From contig CM055875.1 in assembly GCA_029582165.1 (NCBI GenBank), positions 11,649,968 through 11,713,967 on the forward strand: a DNA stretch of 64,000 bases, in the 5' to 3' direction. Shown here one piece after another: positions 10,562-21,836 of the stretch. Within the stretch, counting starts at the first letter, position 1, and each line of letters starts with the position of its first letter. The notes under the pieces were generated by a model. That model had not been told where the DNA came from. It saw only the letters and a list, made by a program, of their open reading frames with translations, and ran no database searches. A program made the translations under genes and the position numbers. The stretch comes from Portulaca oleracea. Taxonomy: Eukaryota; Streptophyta; Magnoliopsida; Caryophyllales; Portulacaceae.

Positions 10562-11397
10562 TGTTGGGAATGTCCCGACAATGTTCGATATACACGGAGA
10601 TTAAACCAAAGTAATATAGTAATTATATGTCTTACTAGAGACCTCTATAATTAGTAATTAAATATGTTTAATTACAACTATATTATTTGGTCCTACTGGG
10701 TCACACAAGTCAGTGCCCTGGAACAATGTATGTAACCTAAATGATATTGTATCAGGTTTAGAAAAGTTGGAAACTGATTTATGTGAAAAATCAGCCCAAC
10801 ACGGACCGAATTGGGGTCAACACGGTCCGTGTTGACCCAACACGGTCCGTGTTGGGACACCACGGTCCGTGTTGACCGTGGGCCGAATGTTTGGACTTTC
10901 TGGAGTCCAACACGGACCGTGTTGAGCCCAGAAATCGCGCCGTTGCTCTTTTCGGCCCTTTAGGGTTTTGAACCCTATCCCTAGGTTTTCTAAACACTAT
11001 ATAAAGGGGTCTCTGGGAGAGATTATTCCACACCAACTGCCTTCGACTCTTAGAGAGATACCAGGGTGATTTCCTGAGTTCCTCTCTCTTTTAGTTTGCA
11101 GTTCTAGTTTCAGGAAACACTATTAGTTTCCTGAAACAATCTCACATACATCTTAGATTGAGATTCGTCTCGATCGGGTCGATCTAGCAATCGGGTTCCC
11201 GGAGTGCTGCGTGGACTTTTCAGTAGAGGGTTTCAGCGTTGGAATCTGGAAGGTCAACCTCTTCTTCAGCAGGAATTAGCGATCAGGTATAATTACTGAA
11301 GCCTCTGCAATTGTGTTGATTAATTGTTTATAACTGTTATAATATTCCGCCAATTAATCTGTATCTGTTTAGGAAATAGACAACCTAAAACCTAACA
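10562..11397 (+). repeat. Copia-2 3' LTR
   Basis: 836 bp. Palindrome starts are 10797 (decayed), 10818, 10838, 10858 and 10908, one 20-bp unit fewer than the left LTR. TATA box at 10998-11005. It ends CCTAACA before the GTTCC duplication. Confidence 0.92.
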
Positions 11398-12226
11398 GTT
11401 CCACATAGACTTCTTCCTTTAGGTATCCATTTAGGAAGGCACTCTTGACATCCATTTGATAAAGCTTCATGTGAGTTGATGCAGCGTAGGCCAGGAGTAT
11501 CCGAATAGCCTCCAGTCTTGCGACTGGTGCGAAGGTTTCTTCATAGTCAATGCCTTCTTCTTGGTTGTATCCTTTGGCAACTAGCCTTGCCTTGTTTCTT
11601 GTGACAGTGCCATGTTCATCTAATTTATTACGGTAGACCCATTTAACACCAATGACTGGATGGTGTTCAGGTCTTGAGACAAGCTGCCATACTTTGTTGT
11701 GCTCGAATTGATTCAGTTCTTCTTGCATGGCTAGGATCCAGTTGCTGTCCTTTAGGGCTTCTTCAGGTCCTTTAGGTTCAATCTGAGAAACAAATGCGTG
11801 AAAGGCACAAAAGTTCCTAAGAGAGGATCGAGTTCTAATACCTGTTTCCAGACCTGAAAGCAGATTGTCGGCTGGATGAGCAGGGTTGAACCTGAAGGTC
11901 CTTGATGACTCCTCGATGTTCTGTTGTGCATTATCAGCCATTTGAGGAGTTTCTGTTGGTGAAGGTCCTTGTCCTTCACTTGAGGAAGGCCCTTGTTCTT
12001 CACTTGAGGAAGATTCTTGTTCTTCATTTGAGGAAGGTCCTTGGACTTCATTTTCCTCATGTTCCGAAGTTTGTTGCAAGTTGTCATCAGGAGGAGGTTC
12101 TTCATTTTGTTGCAGAGGACCTTGCTGAAATATGCGAGGGGTGTCCTCGTCATCATCATCTTGAAGAATCTGGAATTTGATGGAGGACCTTCGATGAAGT
12201 GGTGGAAGTTTCATCGAAGACAACAT
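11398..12226 (-). pseudogene. Copia-1 pol: linker and RT N-terminal half
   Basis: The minus-strand frame has an acidic, Gln/Ser/Pro-rich linker with repeated GPSSSE units (about 11930-12060), then [56 protein letters not shown] and the catalytic-motif region [20 protein letters not shown]. It stops at the Copia-2 junction and continues at 3259. A frameshift around 12160-12226 separates it from the integrase frame. The catalytic Asp of QMDVKSAF is present. Damage is by insertion and frameshift, not active-site loss. Confidence 0.9.
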
Positions 12227-13496
12227 GGATTGATTCTTCCACCTTTTTGGATGCTTTAATGTAGACTCTGTAGGCTTTGCTGGATAATGAGTATCCTACC
12301 AAAATTCCTTCTTCACTTCTTGGTTCAAATTTGCTTAAAGCCTTTTTGCCGTTGTTGTGAACGAAGCATTTGCATCCAATGGCCTTGAGGTGGGCCACAT
12401 TTGGTGTTTTACCCTTGAACAGCTCATAGGGTGTCTTCTTCATGAAGGATCTTATGGTGCATCTGTTGAGAATATAATTTGAAGCATTTATAATTTCAGC
12501 CCAAAGAAAAAGGGGTAGATTGTTCTCACAGATGATTGTTCTGGCCATGTTTTCCAGTGTGCGGTTCTTCCGTTCAACCACACCATTTTGTTGTGGTGTC
12601 CTTGGGGCAGAAAAGTTATGTGTAACCCCTTCTTGATCACAGAATGTTCCAAATTGATCTCGATTATCAAACTCTTTTCCATGATCTGTTCTTATGGACA
12701 CCAGACTGAGTCCTGTAAGGACCTTGAGTTGCCTGTATAATTTCTCAAACTCTGGGTAAGCCTCTGTCTTATCTTTCAAAAATAAAACCCAGGTAAATCT
12801 AGAATAATCATCAACAATGACTAGTATGTATGAACGTCCTCCTAGACTTTTGTATGGAATTGGTCCACAGAGGTCCATATGCAACAGTTCTAAACATCTA
12901 GAGGTGGTTACTTGAGATACAGGTTTAAAGGATGTTCTGGTCTGTTTTCCTCTAGTGCATGCATCACATACCTTGTCACGAATGAAATTTTGAGATGGTA
13001 GTCCTCTAACTAGGCCTAGGTGTTTTAGCTTTTGAAGAGTTTTCATGTTCACATGTCCTAATCTACGATGCCATAACCAGGTTTCATCTGATGCAACTCT
13101 AAGACAGGTAAGGTCCTTTGTCATATGATCACTGAGGTCAATAACATACACATTGTTCATCCGATGACCTTTAAGGACTATTTCATGAGATTCCTTTTCT
13201 ACGACACATGAGTTCTTATTGAACCAAACTTTATAACCTCTATCACAAAACTGAGAAATACTTAAAAGATTATACTCTAAACCTTCTACATAATATACAT
13301 CATTTATACAGTTGACTGAATCCTTACCGACCTTGCCGACTCCAAGGATCTTCCCTTGGCTTTTGTCTCCAAACGTTACCTTCCCACTTCTGATGTCCTT
13401 GAGTTCTCTGAATTTGGTTGGATCTCCAGTCATGTGTCTCGAGCATCCGCTGTCCAAATACCAGAGGTCGTTGTGAGTCCTGAGACATACCTGCAC
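12156..13496 (-). CDS. Copia-1 protease and integrase (open pol segment)
   Basis: A 446-residue open frame. The protease has the catalytic triplet in [13 protein letters not shown] near residue 13. The integrase zinc-binding region carries [14 protein letters not shown] and [10 protein letters not shown] (HHCC). The catalytic core has HMDLCGPI, then IRTDHGKEF, then [12 protein letters not shown], the three DDE residues in context. A C-terminal [20 protein letters not shown] / GILVGYS module follows, normal for copia. The first Met is probably not a real start, because in copia this is the middle of a polyprotein. It is out of frame with gag and with RT, so the mature polyprotein cannot be made without frame changes. 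Confidence 0.92.
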   Translation of the reverse strand: MQVCLRTHNDLWYLDSGCSRHMTGDPTKFRELKDIRSGKVTFGDKSQGKILGVGKVGKDSVNCINDVYYVEGLEYNLLSISQFCDRGYKVWFNKNSCVVEKESHEIVLKGHRMNNVYVIDLSDHMTKDLTCLRVASDETWLWHRRLGHVNMKTLQKLKHLGLVRGLPSQNFIRDKVCDACTRGKQTRTSFKPVSQVTTSRCLELLHMDLCGPIPYKSLGGRSYILVIVDDYSRFTWVLFLKDKTEAYPEFEKLYRQLKVLTGLSLVSIRTDHGKEFDNRDQFGTFCDQEGVTHNFSAPRTPQQNGVVERKNRTLENMARTIICENNLPLFLWAEIINASNYILNRCTIRSFMKKTPYELFKGKTPNVAHLKAIGCKCFVHNNGKKALSKFEPRSEEGILVGYSLSSKAYRVYIKASKKVEESIHVVFDETSTTSSKVLHQIPDSSR

Positions 13497-13755
13497 TGAA
13501 GGGCATTATACCTTTCTTTGGACCAAGAGGTTTATGAAAGGTTTCTATGTTTGGGGGTACTGGTTTGTTGTTTGGTTTCTTTGGAACCCACTTTGTTTTG
13601 GTTCTTGGTTTAGGCATAGGTGTAGGTTTATGAAGAGATAAGCCTTCTAGTTTGGTTTTGGGTGAACCAGGTTTATCTGTAGAGGTTTTCTTCTCAGGTT
13701 TTATGGTAGAATGAACTTGGTCTATTTCTTGGTTCAGAATGGAGTTCAGTTCTTT
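13497..13755 (-). pseudogene. Copia-1 gag-pol linker
   Basis: Continues the gag frame after its TGA stop as a Lys/Pro-rich tract (MPKPRTKTKWVPKKPNNKP) ending near GMSQDS, where the protease frame takes over by a shift. The WVPK motif ahead of the protease is typical of SIRE-type copia and recurs in Copia-3 (QVWVPKGTR). Confidence 0.7.
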
Positions 13756-15099
13756 TCAGTTCTGTATCATTTCATTTCTCATGCTGACGTTATCAGAGGT
13801 AAGGTTTTTGATTATCTCCAATTGAGTTTCTATGGTTTTGGAGTTTGTTTCAGCAACTCTAGTGAGATATTGTACTTTGTCGGTGAGGGTTGCAATGTAA
13901 TCAAGCAGATTAAGCAATCTTGATTTCAAATTATGTGAAGGACATTTTAGAAAGAGATTTGTAAATACCTCATCATCGTCATTTGCCTCTGTTCCATCTG
14001 CTTGTGTTTCTGTAAGGTCCTTTGCCATGAGACAAAGGTTTGCAATTTCCTCGGACTCACTTTCACTTTCACTGCCTTCACTTTCACTCCATGTGGCAAC
14101 CATGGCTTTGCTGTTTAATCTTTTTCCTCTGAAATCGCTTTGTTCCTTGACTTTCTTCACATGAGGACATTCCCTGACTAGATGATCTGTTGCACCACAA
14201 GCGAAGCATTTATATTCATTATCATCCTTGGTTTGAATTTTACCTTTGGGTGAAGGTCGTTTGGAGGATGATTCTCTCAGATAGCCACGGAATCTGGGAT
14301 TCTTTCTGTATAGTCGTCTGAAACCTTTAGCTAGCATGGCCATGGTTTCTTCATCATCATCCTCTGATTCTTCTTCTGGTTCCTTGGTGCTTTTGAGAGC
14401 AATGTCCTTGGTCTGACTGCCTTTAGACAGTCGTATCTCATGTGCAAGAAGTTTGCCAATCAACTCTTCTATTTTCAAGGTCTCTAGATCTTGGGCTTCT
14501 TCTATCGTCGTTACTTTTGGTCCCCACTTGTGCCTAGGAAGACACTGAAGGACCTTGTTCACTTGTTCTTCATTGAAATAGGATTTTCCGAGGGACTTGA
14601 GATGGTTGATGATTGCACTGAATCTTTTGAACATTGACTCAATGGACTCATTTTCTTCCATCTTGAAGCCTTCATACTTTTGAACTAGTATGTTGACCTT
14701 GGTCTTCTTTACTTGGTTTGTTCCTTCATAGGTTGTGACCAAGTAGTTCCATATCTGCTGAGCTGTATCAAAATTAGACACTCTTTCACATTCATTAGAG
14801 TTAAGACTGCAAATTAAAAGATAATGTGCATGAGTATTTTTCTTTGCTCGCTCTTTTTCTTCAGCTGAATACTCAGATCTTGGTTTATCACTTGTTGTTC
14901 CATCTGCAGCAGTCGTCTTGGGAGTACGGTAATTCCCTTTGGTGACTACATCCCAAATGTCCTCATCTTGATTTCTCATGAAGATCTCCATTTGGCGTTT
15001 CCAGATTCTGTAGTTGTCACCTGTCAGTAAAGGTGATCTGTTCCATGAACGTCCTTGACTTAAGTCTCCCATGTTGTGATCTCCCATGATCTTTTCCAC
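13756..15099 (-). CDS. Copia-1 gag (capsid and nucleocapsid)
   Basis: A 447-residue open frame starting MEKIMGDHNMGDL, about 30 bp from the primer site, the expected position for gag. It has the capsid-type region (NYRIWKRQMEIFMRNQDED, then LVTTYEGTNQVKKTKV and FKRFSAIINHLKSLG), an acidic stretch EEESEDDDEET, and one CCHC zinc knuckle CFACGATDHLVREC. The C-terminus is Ser/Glu-rich, then probably coiled coil (LLDYIATLTDKVQYL). Gag forms the cytoplasmic virus-like particle that packages element RNA. Length and order match SIRE-type gag. This frame alone is complete. Confidence 0.92.
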   Translation of the reverse strand: MEKIMGDHNMGDLSQGRSWNRSPLLTGDNYRIWKRQMEIFMRNQDEDIWDVVTKGNYRTPKTTAADGTTSDKPRSEYSAEEKERAKKNTHAHYLLICSLNSNECERVSNFDTAQQIWNYLVTTYEGTNQVKKTKVNILVQKYEGFKMEENESIESMFKRFSAIINHLKSLGKSYFNEEQVNKVLQCLPRHKWGPKVTTIEEAQDLETLKIEELIGKLLAHEIRLSKGSQTKDIALKSTKEPEEESEDDDEETMAMLAKGFRRLYRKNPRFRGYLRESSSKRPSPKGKIQTKDDNEYKCFACGATDHLVRECPHVKKVKEQSDFRGKRLNSKAMVATWSESEGSESESESEEIANLCLMAKDLTETQADGTEANDDDEVFTNLFLKCPSHNLKSRLLNLLDYIATLTDKVQYLTRVAETNSKTIETQLEIIKNLTSDNVSMRNEMIQN

Positions 15100-15126
15100 A
15101 GAGCGATTAGTCTTTGAATTTTCAGT

Positions 15127-15145
15127 GGACCAAGCTCTGATACCA
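15127..15145 (-). other. Copia-1 primer-binding site (tRNA-Met)
   Basis: On the minus strand TGGTATCAGAGCTTGGTCC lies two bases inside the 5' LTR, matching the initiator tRNA-Met priming site. Confidence 0.92.
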
Positions 15146-15147
15146 AT

Positions 15148-16006
15148 TGAAAGAACCCTAGAGGGGGGTGAATAGGGTTACTGATTTTTTCTGCACAAAT
15201 CACAACTCAACAAGGACGTTAGGTTCACAGCCCAAACAGACTGAGAATTTCCTTTACACAGAGCAGAAATAGAGGAAATAAAGGACAGAATATATAAGCT
15301 GAATAACCTCCTTTATTGCCAACAGAATGAGATAAACCTAGGATGAATGTCCTTAGGTTTTACAATGAACCAAGCGCCTTGCAAGGACGCTTCTTATTTC
15401 TGGGAAACTAACACACACCAAATTCAACCTTTGGTGTCCAAACACAGTCGATCCTAATTCCGTCTAGGATGCGACTACACAAGCAACAATCAATCCTAGA
15501 TCCGTTAAGGATTGAATTCACTCACGCTACTCAAAACACCAACTCTCTCAAGAACACCAAAACAGAAAACTCGATTTCTATTTTGAACACCAGATTTCTT
15601 TCGTGGAATCGTTGCTTTTCTTCGTCTTGAGTGTGTCTATTTAAAGTGTTGTGCTTGATTTTGTATCCGTTGAAGAAGGCTTCTGTTTTTTGCTCCGATT
15701 TCCTTTTTCAGTTGATTTGCGATTTTCCTTCCTCTTTTCGACGCAATCTTCTGAGAGCTCCTTCCTTTTTTCTTCCTTGATTTCATCTGTAAGATAGAGC
15801 ATGAAATCCATTAGTTTGGTTTAGACGATAACAAGGGAAAAATAGATTCTTGCCAAAAGAAACAACTTCCCTGATTAAGTGTCGGCTTTGTCTTTCACTT
15901 CAAAACCTGCTGAGCAATGTCAGTGTCCTTCAGGGTGTTTGTCGAAGACGTCCTTGCCATGCGGTGAGTGAACGTCCTTTACTTCATTCTCAAAAGGGGT
16001 TCTTCA
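15148..16006 (-). repeat. Copia-1 5' LTR
   Basis: 859 bp, opening TGAAAGAACCC and closing GGGTTCTTCA on the + strand (inverted terminal repeats). A minus-strand TATA-like CTTTAAATAG lies at 15638-15647. The next bases CTTAG are the probable target-site duplication, since the uninterrupted Tekay LTR at 43016 reads CTTAGGTTTGAAG. Confidence 0.93.
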
Positions 16007-16069
16007 CTTAGGTTTGAAGTAAGTGTTTAACTAGGGTTTTGTTAGAATTAGGGTTTAACTTGTTTAAGT

Positions 16070-16760
16070 GGTATTTAAAGTCTTTCATATTCCATATTAT
16101 TATTAAAGTTTTCATATTATTACTACTAATAAGTTTCATATTATAATTATTATTAAGTATCACATTATTATTATTAAGTTTTTCATAAGTTACTAGGTTT
16201 CGTATTATTATTATTAAGTTTTCATAAGTTATTAAGTTTCGTATTATTGTTATTGAGTTTTCATAAGTTTTTAAGTTTCATATTATTATTATGAAGTTTT
16301 CATAAGTTATTATTAAGTTTCATATTATTATTACTAAGTTCCAAGTTATTATTAAGTTATTGTATTATTATTAAGTTTCCATGACATTATTAGGTTTCTA
16401 TATTATTATAAAGTTTCATGATTTTATCATAAAGTTTTATGTTATTATTATTATTAGTTTCATGATTTTATTTTAAAGTTTCATGTTATTATTATAAAGT
16501 TCGTATTATTAGTTTCATGTTATTATTTTTAAGTTTCATGTTAATATTTTAGAGTTTCATATTATTATTTTAAAGTTCAAGTTATTAGTATTATTGTAGT
16601 TTCATATTTCTTAGTATTAAAGTTTCATATATTTTAGTATTAAAGTTTCATATTTTATTTTAAAAGTCTCATGTTATAGTTTTAAAAGTTTCATGATTAT
16701 TAGTATTATAAGGTTTCATGTTATTAATGTTAAAGTTCTCCTTATTAGTTTTAAGTTTCA
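16070..16760. repeat. AT-rich minisatellite in the Tekay LTR
   Basis: Many diverged units of about 20-35 bp built on TTATTATTAAGTTTCATA. The same stretch is at 43090-43417 and 48064-48430, so it predates the transposition. Confidence 0.85.
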
Positions 16761-17006
16761 TGTTATTAGGTTAGATTGAATAAGTCTTGAGGCTAGGAAC
16801 ATGCTAGGAAACCTAAAGTGCGGTTTTGAATAACATTGTATGATTATGTGACCTAGCATGCTCTTTAAATGTCATAATGGCATATTTGTAATTTTTGTGA
16901 ATAGTACCATGCAAGTCTACATGTTTAGAGTCACACCAGTTTAGTTTATTCGAATTATCGTAGACACGATTTTATGTAATTATGTATTTCTATGGTATGT
17001 TTGGAG

Positions 17007-17721
17007 CAGGGGTGTTCACGGGGCGGGTACCCGAACCGATTGGATAATTTTTCTGCACTAAAATTAGGCGACCAATTCCCGAATCAGAATCAGAATCGAA
17101 ACTCCTGTGTACCAAAATCGGGTACTCAAAAGTTTCGGGGCGGGTACCAGTTAACCGAAAGACTCGATTAATTATAATTTCATGTGTGTCCGATTTTATT
17201 TTTAATTTGTAATTAACTAGAAATCCTAATATTAATTCAATTAGTAACCACACCAAAAAAATAAATTTGTAAATGAACCATAACACATCACATAGACTAA
17301 CAATAACACATCTTGACAGCACCAACTCCACCATGACTCCTCCTGCCTGCTGCCTCCACACTGTCCAGCCCTACTGTCCACACTCCACGCAGAGACTAAC
17401 ATCACATAATTTAAACTCTCAAAAATCATAGTTTTAACAATATCACACATAGAGTGCACACTTAGGATCCGTAACTGAACCGATTATCCGAAAATTTACA
17501 GTTCAAAAATTAAATTTACAGTCCAATTTAAAATTTAATTTCGGGTAACCGAAAATGACTAGAGACCGATCTGTAACCGAACCGATTATCTGAAAAATTT
17601 TCTGGATCGGGTACCCGCCCCCATTAAAATTGATTTTTCCGGTCCGGGTACCTTAAATTTTCGACTGGGTAGCGGGTTTCCGGATCGGGTTTTTCGGGGC
17701 GGTTAATTATGAACAGCCCTA
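17007..17721. mobile_element. hAT-type MITE 1 in the Tekay 5' LTR
   Basis: 715 bp, ends CAGGGGTGTTCA and TGAACAGCCCTA, flanked by perfect 8-bp duplications GTTTGGAG (16999-17006 and 17722-17729). The empty site is visible at about 48652 (ACGTTTGGAGTATATT). The ends are rich in GGGTACCCG-type motifs. No coding capacity; the frames crossing it are accidental. Same family as 47287-47913. Confidence 0.93.
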
Positions 17722-18958
17722 GTTTGGAGTATATTATACTTGATTTTCATGAACTATCTTGGTTGTGATATCGTTAACTTTAATGCGCTCTTTGAATTAC
17801 TAACTCTTTGGGAAAGGTTACGATAAGTTGGGAAGTGATTAGCTTTTAAGCGATAGAAATATTAATTTTAGGCCGTTTTTAATCTAGGATCGAGCGAGTA
17901 CCCGAATTAGAAGCTCCTGTGAATTTTCTACATGAAGATTATCACAAATTCAGGTAATGTCTATGCCCTAATTCCCATTGGATGTTCTTTACTTGTTTTA
18001 ATGGTTTTTACTGTATTTTGGAACTTGTATCCCGACGGGGACTTTATCTGAAACTTGACTATCTATTTTTGTTTAAGAAAGTTATGTTCTTTTATTCATA
18101 AAGTATGGACCGTCCTTTAGGTTTTATGTTGAAAGTGTGATGGTTTTGGAAATGTTGGTTGATACTGAAACGATTTGAGATATGAAACCTGACTAACTAA
18201 AGGGTATGAGTAAAATGCGGGTTCGGGCAGTCTCCCCAAGACCAGGTCGAATACCTGTAAGGGAGACTGTCAAGAGACCAGGTTACGCCTGGTAGTTTGG
18301 AATTAATGTTGCGATGGCCATCCGGGATGTGGTTGTGATTAGTTATGATGATGAGAAAAGATGTTTGCGGTGGCCATCCGTGAGATTGATTGAGATTGGA
18401 TTGATGATGAGAAAAGAATGATGAAAAGTATTGTGAATATTTTTGGCGAGTCTATTGACTCCGAGAGGCAATACGGAAGCCCCGCCCGCTTTAAAATATG
18501 GAAAATGGTAAGGTTGACTGGTGAAAATTATTTTGAAATGTTTGACTTGTTGCCCCTTCCCTTAAAATGTGTTTAAATGAATTGTATAATGTTTTAACTG
18601 TTAAGGGCAGACATTATTGAGGTTTCCCCTCTCATGTTTGTAAATGTTTTATTTTCAGGTGATGATTCTTTTGCTGGGGACGAGAATTAGTAAGTGAGGC
18701 TTGGCCTGTTAATTAGTTCCTGAGTTGTAATAAAAGTAGAAAGACCTGTAGTTGTTAATGTTTGGTTTGAATCCTAAGGTCGTTTAATTGTTTTCCTTTT
18801 TCGTTGTCAAACAGTTGTAGCTTTCCTTCTTACCTTGTATTCCTTCGGGGGTACGGCAGTAACGCCCGTTTGAAAATGAAGAGCTTCCGCAAAATTTACT
18901 GTTATTGCTACTCTTGACTTTGACCTTTTGTATTTGATTTTTCCGGGGCGTTACAGAA

Positions 18959-18976
18959 TGGTATCAGAGCTCTGGG
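18959..18976 (+). other. Tekay primer-binding site (tRNA-Met)
   Basis: TGGTATCAGAGCTCTGGG three bases after the LTR end. Confidence 0.92.
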
Positions 18977-19789
18977 TTACAACATGGTAGTTCCTAAGTG
19001 TCTATTAAGTTCTTAGTTAAAGCTTAGAAAGCTACATTCGGAGTGTGAGTGTAGGTGGGATGGGAAGTTTGTTTTGGAGTTAAGCTTTTATTCCAAGTTT
19101 ATATATATGTGTGTGTACTTACCGATGTTTGTTTTGAATCAGGATGAGATGGTTGATGCTTGTTTCTTTGTTTCTTTTTGGGCTGCAAGTGCATGCTTAT
19201 TTGTTTTTGGACATCTGGTAGATATCATATCACTGCCCTTGCCAGGAACGACGATCTCGGCTTCTCTAAAAGATTTGAAACCCCGAGGAGGGTTTGAAGT
19301 AGAGCCCCGAGGAGGGCCTCGAACCAGAAGTAGATCCGGAGAAGGATCCTGAAGCAGACCCCAAATACAGATTACGAGAGCCAAAGGAATCGGAGGGTGT
19401 ACTGACATGTTGTAGTAGGCTGATGGATTACCTTGGACTTCACATAAACTTGATGTTCTCTTTTCCTGCCTTGTTGTTTTTATTATGATGGTTTTGGTGA
19501 GTTTCTGCAAGAAAACAGTTGTATATATGATCCAGAACTCTTCTAGTTATGCCATGAGTGAATGAATGTGAATATAATGTTGTTGGTTTTTGTTTTGAAA
19601 GTCTATGGCCATGTTTATATTTTATATTTTATGGATATGCTGATCGAGGATTTGATGGTGGGAAATGCTATGATTATGAGGTGAAGAAATGAGTATTGGA
19701 AATATCTTGATTTTGTGATAAGGTTATGGAAAAGGAAAATCTTGTGTTTGTGCTTTTGAAGGAATCTTGTGATTACGTGAATGTCATAC
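18977..19789 (+). other. Tekay leader with a trace of gag; most of gag deleted
   Basis: Mostly non-coding. Around 19275-19385 one frame reads as a Pro/Glu/Asp-rich stretch (EPEVDPEKDPEADPKYRLRE), which could be a gag-terminal remnant. No capsid region or CCHC knuckle is present here or between 21820 and the protease, so an internal deletion removed gag. Confidence 0.6.
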
Positions 19790-21814
19790 TGTAGACACCG
19801 GATTTTGACACATAAATATAACATATCTATTTAAACAAAGCATAAATAAAGTAGAAGAAGCCGATCGATGAGCTAGTTCAGACATCGGATTTTAGCATAG
19901 ATTTTATGTACTTTTAAATGATTTTTATTATTTCCTTTTTATGTATTTTTAGTTAGAAAAATAGAAAATAAGGAAAGCCAAAGCGAGAGCCAGAGCCAAA
20001 GCCAAGACAGTTCCTCGCATGCACTCAACATGCCCAAGTCCGGACGAGCACACATGCACCATTACATGTGAATTTCCTAGCCTATTGCATGCATGATCTT
20101 TACGTAAGCAATCAAGCTTCATTTAGCCATGCAATCCATGCAAAATCTAAGTAAAGATCACATGCAAAAAGCTTCCAAGAGGTCTCAAGTCCGAGACCTC
20201 GCAACAACATGCATAAAGATTGCAATTAAGCCTTTACCGTCCAATGTGAATAGGCTGTCTTCGAGTGCACTCCATTCAAACCCTCGCCGTCCAAGATTGC
20301 ATGAACCAAGCCTGATTCAAAGCTCCCCTTTCTCAAGGTCGGTCGTCCATGAGCTCATCCACACGTAGTTCATTCAATCACAAGCTATCGTCCACTCCAA
20401 GACATCCCCTCTACTGCCTTGCAAACTGTGCTGTTGACTGCCAAGGACCACGTGATTGATATGAGATGTATGTTCATGTATCTTGAAGCCTCTCCTTCAT
20501 CTATAAATACTACCTATTTCCAAAGCTAAACTCACTCAATCATTCACTCATTCATCCCTTCTCCCTCCTACACTCTCAATTTTATCATTCTCCCATTTCT
20601 ATCATCATCTCCATTCTAGTATCAATATTCTACCATCTTTTCTATAATCATTCCACCATTATCTTACTATCCTAATCTCCCTATCTTCATCCTCTTAAAT
20701 CCTTAATCATTACTCTCATACTATCCCCACCATTCTTACACAAAAACATCCTAAAAACGCCACTAAAAACCTATAAAAAAGCCCTTTTTCCTCCACCTTC
20801 TCTATCATCTTTCCATGACATTCTTAACATCATAAACTCCATTCGTCCATCTTCTCCAATACCATAATCCATATTGTCATCCTATCCTCCATTATCCCTA
20901 CATAAATCTCCCATAAAACCTCCCGAAAACATCACAAAATCATCCTAAAAACCCACAAAAGAGTCTTTTTCCCACCCTTTTCTCATCCTTTTTTCATCCA
21001 TCTTTTTCATCCACTTTCGGCACTATTTTGGCATCTTCAAGAGGGTCATTCAAGGCATTCAAAGGAGCTTCTACAAGGCTAGGCAAGGCTTCCCTTCAAA
21101 AGGTCACGATGTAAGTTTTTAAGTGTTTACCTTTTATGTAAATAAAGTGTACATGTACTTTCTTTTATTCTCATTTTTGCATGTTTAATGAAGTAATTCT
21201 ATAAAGTTCATATTTAACTCTCTTCCAAACTTTATTAAATGCACATTTAAAACTTTTAGTAGAGTCTTTCCTTTTGTGAGAAGCGAACTCAAAAGATTCC
21301 TACCTTTCGAGTTCGTAGCCTTACCCCCGAATCCATTCTTGGGTTTCGCAGGTGGAGTCTTTCTTGTTTTCTTTTTGGTTTGTCTTGGCCTTTTCCCTTA
21401 ACAATTCGGGTGGCGACTCTCATTTCGAACTAAAAGCACATCGGGTTGCATAAACTATGGTAAAACATGGTTTTACAACGTGCCGATGCAACTTTAAGGT
21501 CCTTTCTTTATGTATTTCTAAATAATACTTGCATAAATTGCTTTCTTTCAAGCCTAACATTTGAATGAGCAAATTGGATTAAATTTGGAAGAGCTTGGAA
21601 CAAGTGGATGTTCACTCTTGAAAGTTTAATTCAATGACTCATAAAATGCATAAGTAAAGAGAAAGTAATTTTACAAATATTGTTCCTAAAATGTATATTT
21701 AAAGTCCCTTGAAGAGTCTTCTTTCACAGGTTCAAACCCCAGCACGAATTATCAAATCACACCCCAATCCGCGTGGACGTTTGAAGACCCGAACGGCGAG
21801 GAAAAATGTCAGCA
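19790..21814 (+). mobile_element. Solo LTR of the Tat-type LARD family
   Basis: 2025 bp, opening TGTAGACACCGGATTTT like the LARD LTRs at 26329 and 37800 and ending AAAATGTCAGCA. It is flanked by CATAC (19785-19789) and AATAC (21815-21819), a 5-bp duplication with one change. TATA box TATAAAT at 20502. The lack of internal sequence marks LTR-LTR recombination after insertion into the Tekay interior. Confidence 0.9.
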
Positions 21815-21836
21815 AATACTTTTGTTGTTTTGAGGA

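Larger units (their letters stand above)
3265..11397 (+). mobile_element. Copia-2: complete but coding-dead Ty1/copia element inside Copia-1 RT
   Basis: An 8133-bp element bounded by LTRs opening TATTGGGAATG / TGTTGGGAATG and closing CCTAACA, with a 5-bp duplication (ATTCC/GTTCC). A degenerate tRNA-Met primer site follows the left LTR and a short purine tract precedes the right. The interior keeps only recognisable wrecks of copia integrase and RNase H in the + direction. The LTRs are far better preserved than the interior, which suggests it moved as a non-autonomous copy using proteins made elsewhere (inference). Confidence 0.93.
1..16006 (-). mobile_element. Copia-1: SIRE-like Ty1/copia retrotransposon, minus strand, interrupted by Copia-2
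   Basis: Both LTRs, a tRNA-Met primer site, gag, protease-integrase, RT-RNase H and an extra 3' ORF are seen in the order expected for a copia element read right to left. The left LTR is cut by the window edge, about 130 bp missing. Without the 8.1-kb Copia-2 insert the visible element is about 7.9 kb. Gene order, the long CCHC gag, the GGGGGAGCTAG motif after pol and the extra ORF fit the SIRE/Maximus lineage (family knowledge). Host sequence at the right edge resumes as CTTAGGTTTGAAG, matching the uninterrupted Tekay LTR at 43016. Several frameshifts in pol make it inactive in cis. The left target-site copy lies outside the window. Confidence 0.93.
16007..18955 (+). repeat. Tekay 5' LTR, visible part
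   Basis: Aligns with 43016-43417 plus 48064-49890 of the 3' LTR apart from the MITE at 17007-17721. It holds AT-rich ATTATTATTAAGTTTCAT-type repeats (16070-16760) and two diverged copies of GCGATGGCCATCCG / GCGGTGGCCATCCG (18311 and 18368). It ends GGGGCGTTACA at 18955. Confidence 0.92.

Noticed and set aside
18959..18976. tRNA-Met gene fragment
   Set aside because: It is a primer-binding site, complementary to a tRNA, directly after an LTR.
19139..19510. Minus-strand 123-codon frame
   Set aside because: Antisense to the Tekay leader with no recognised domain.
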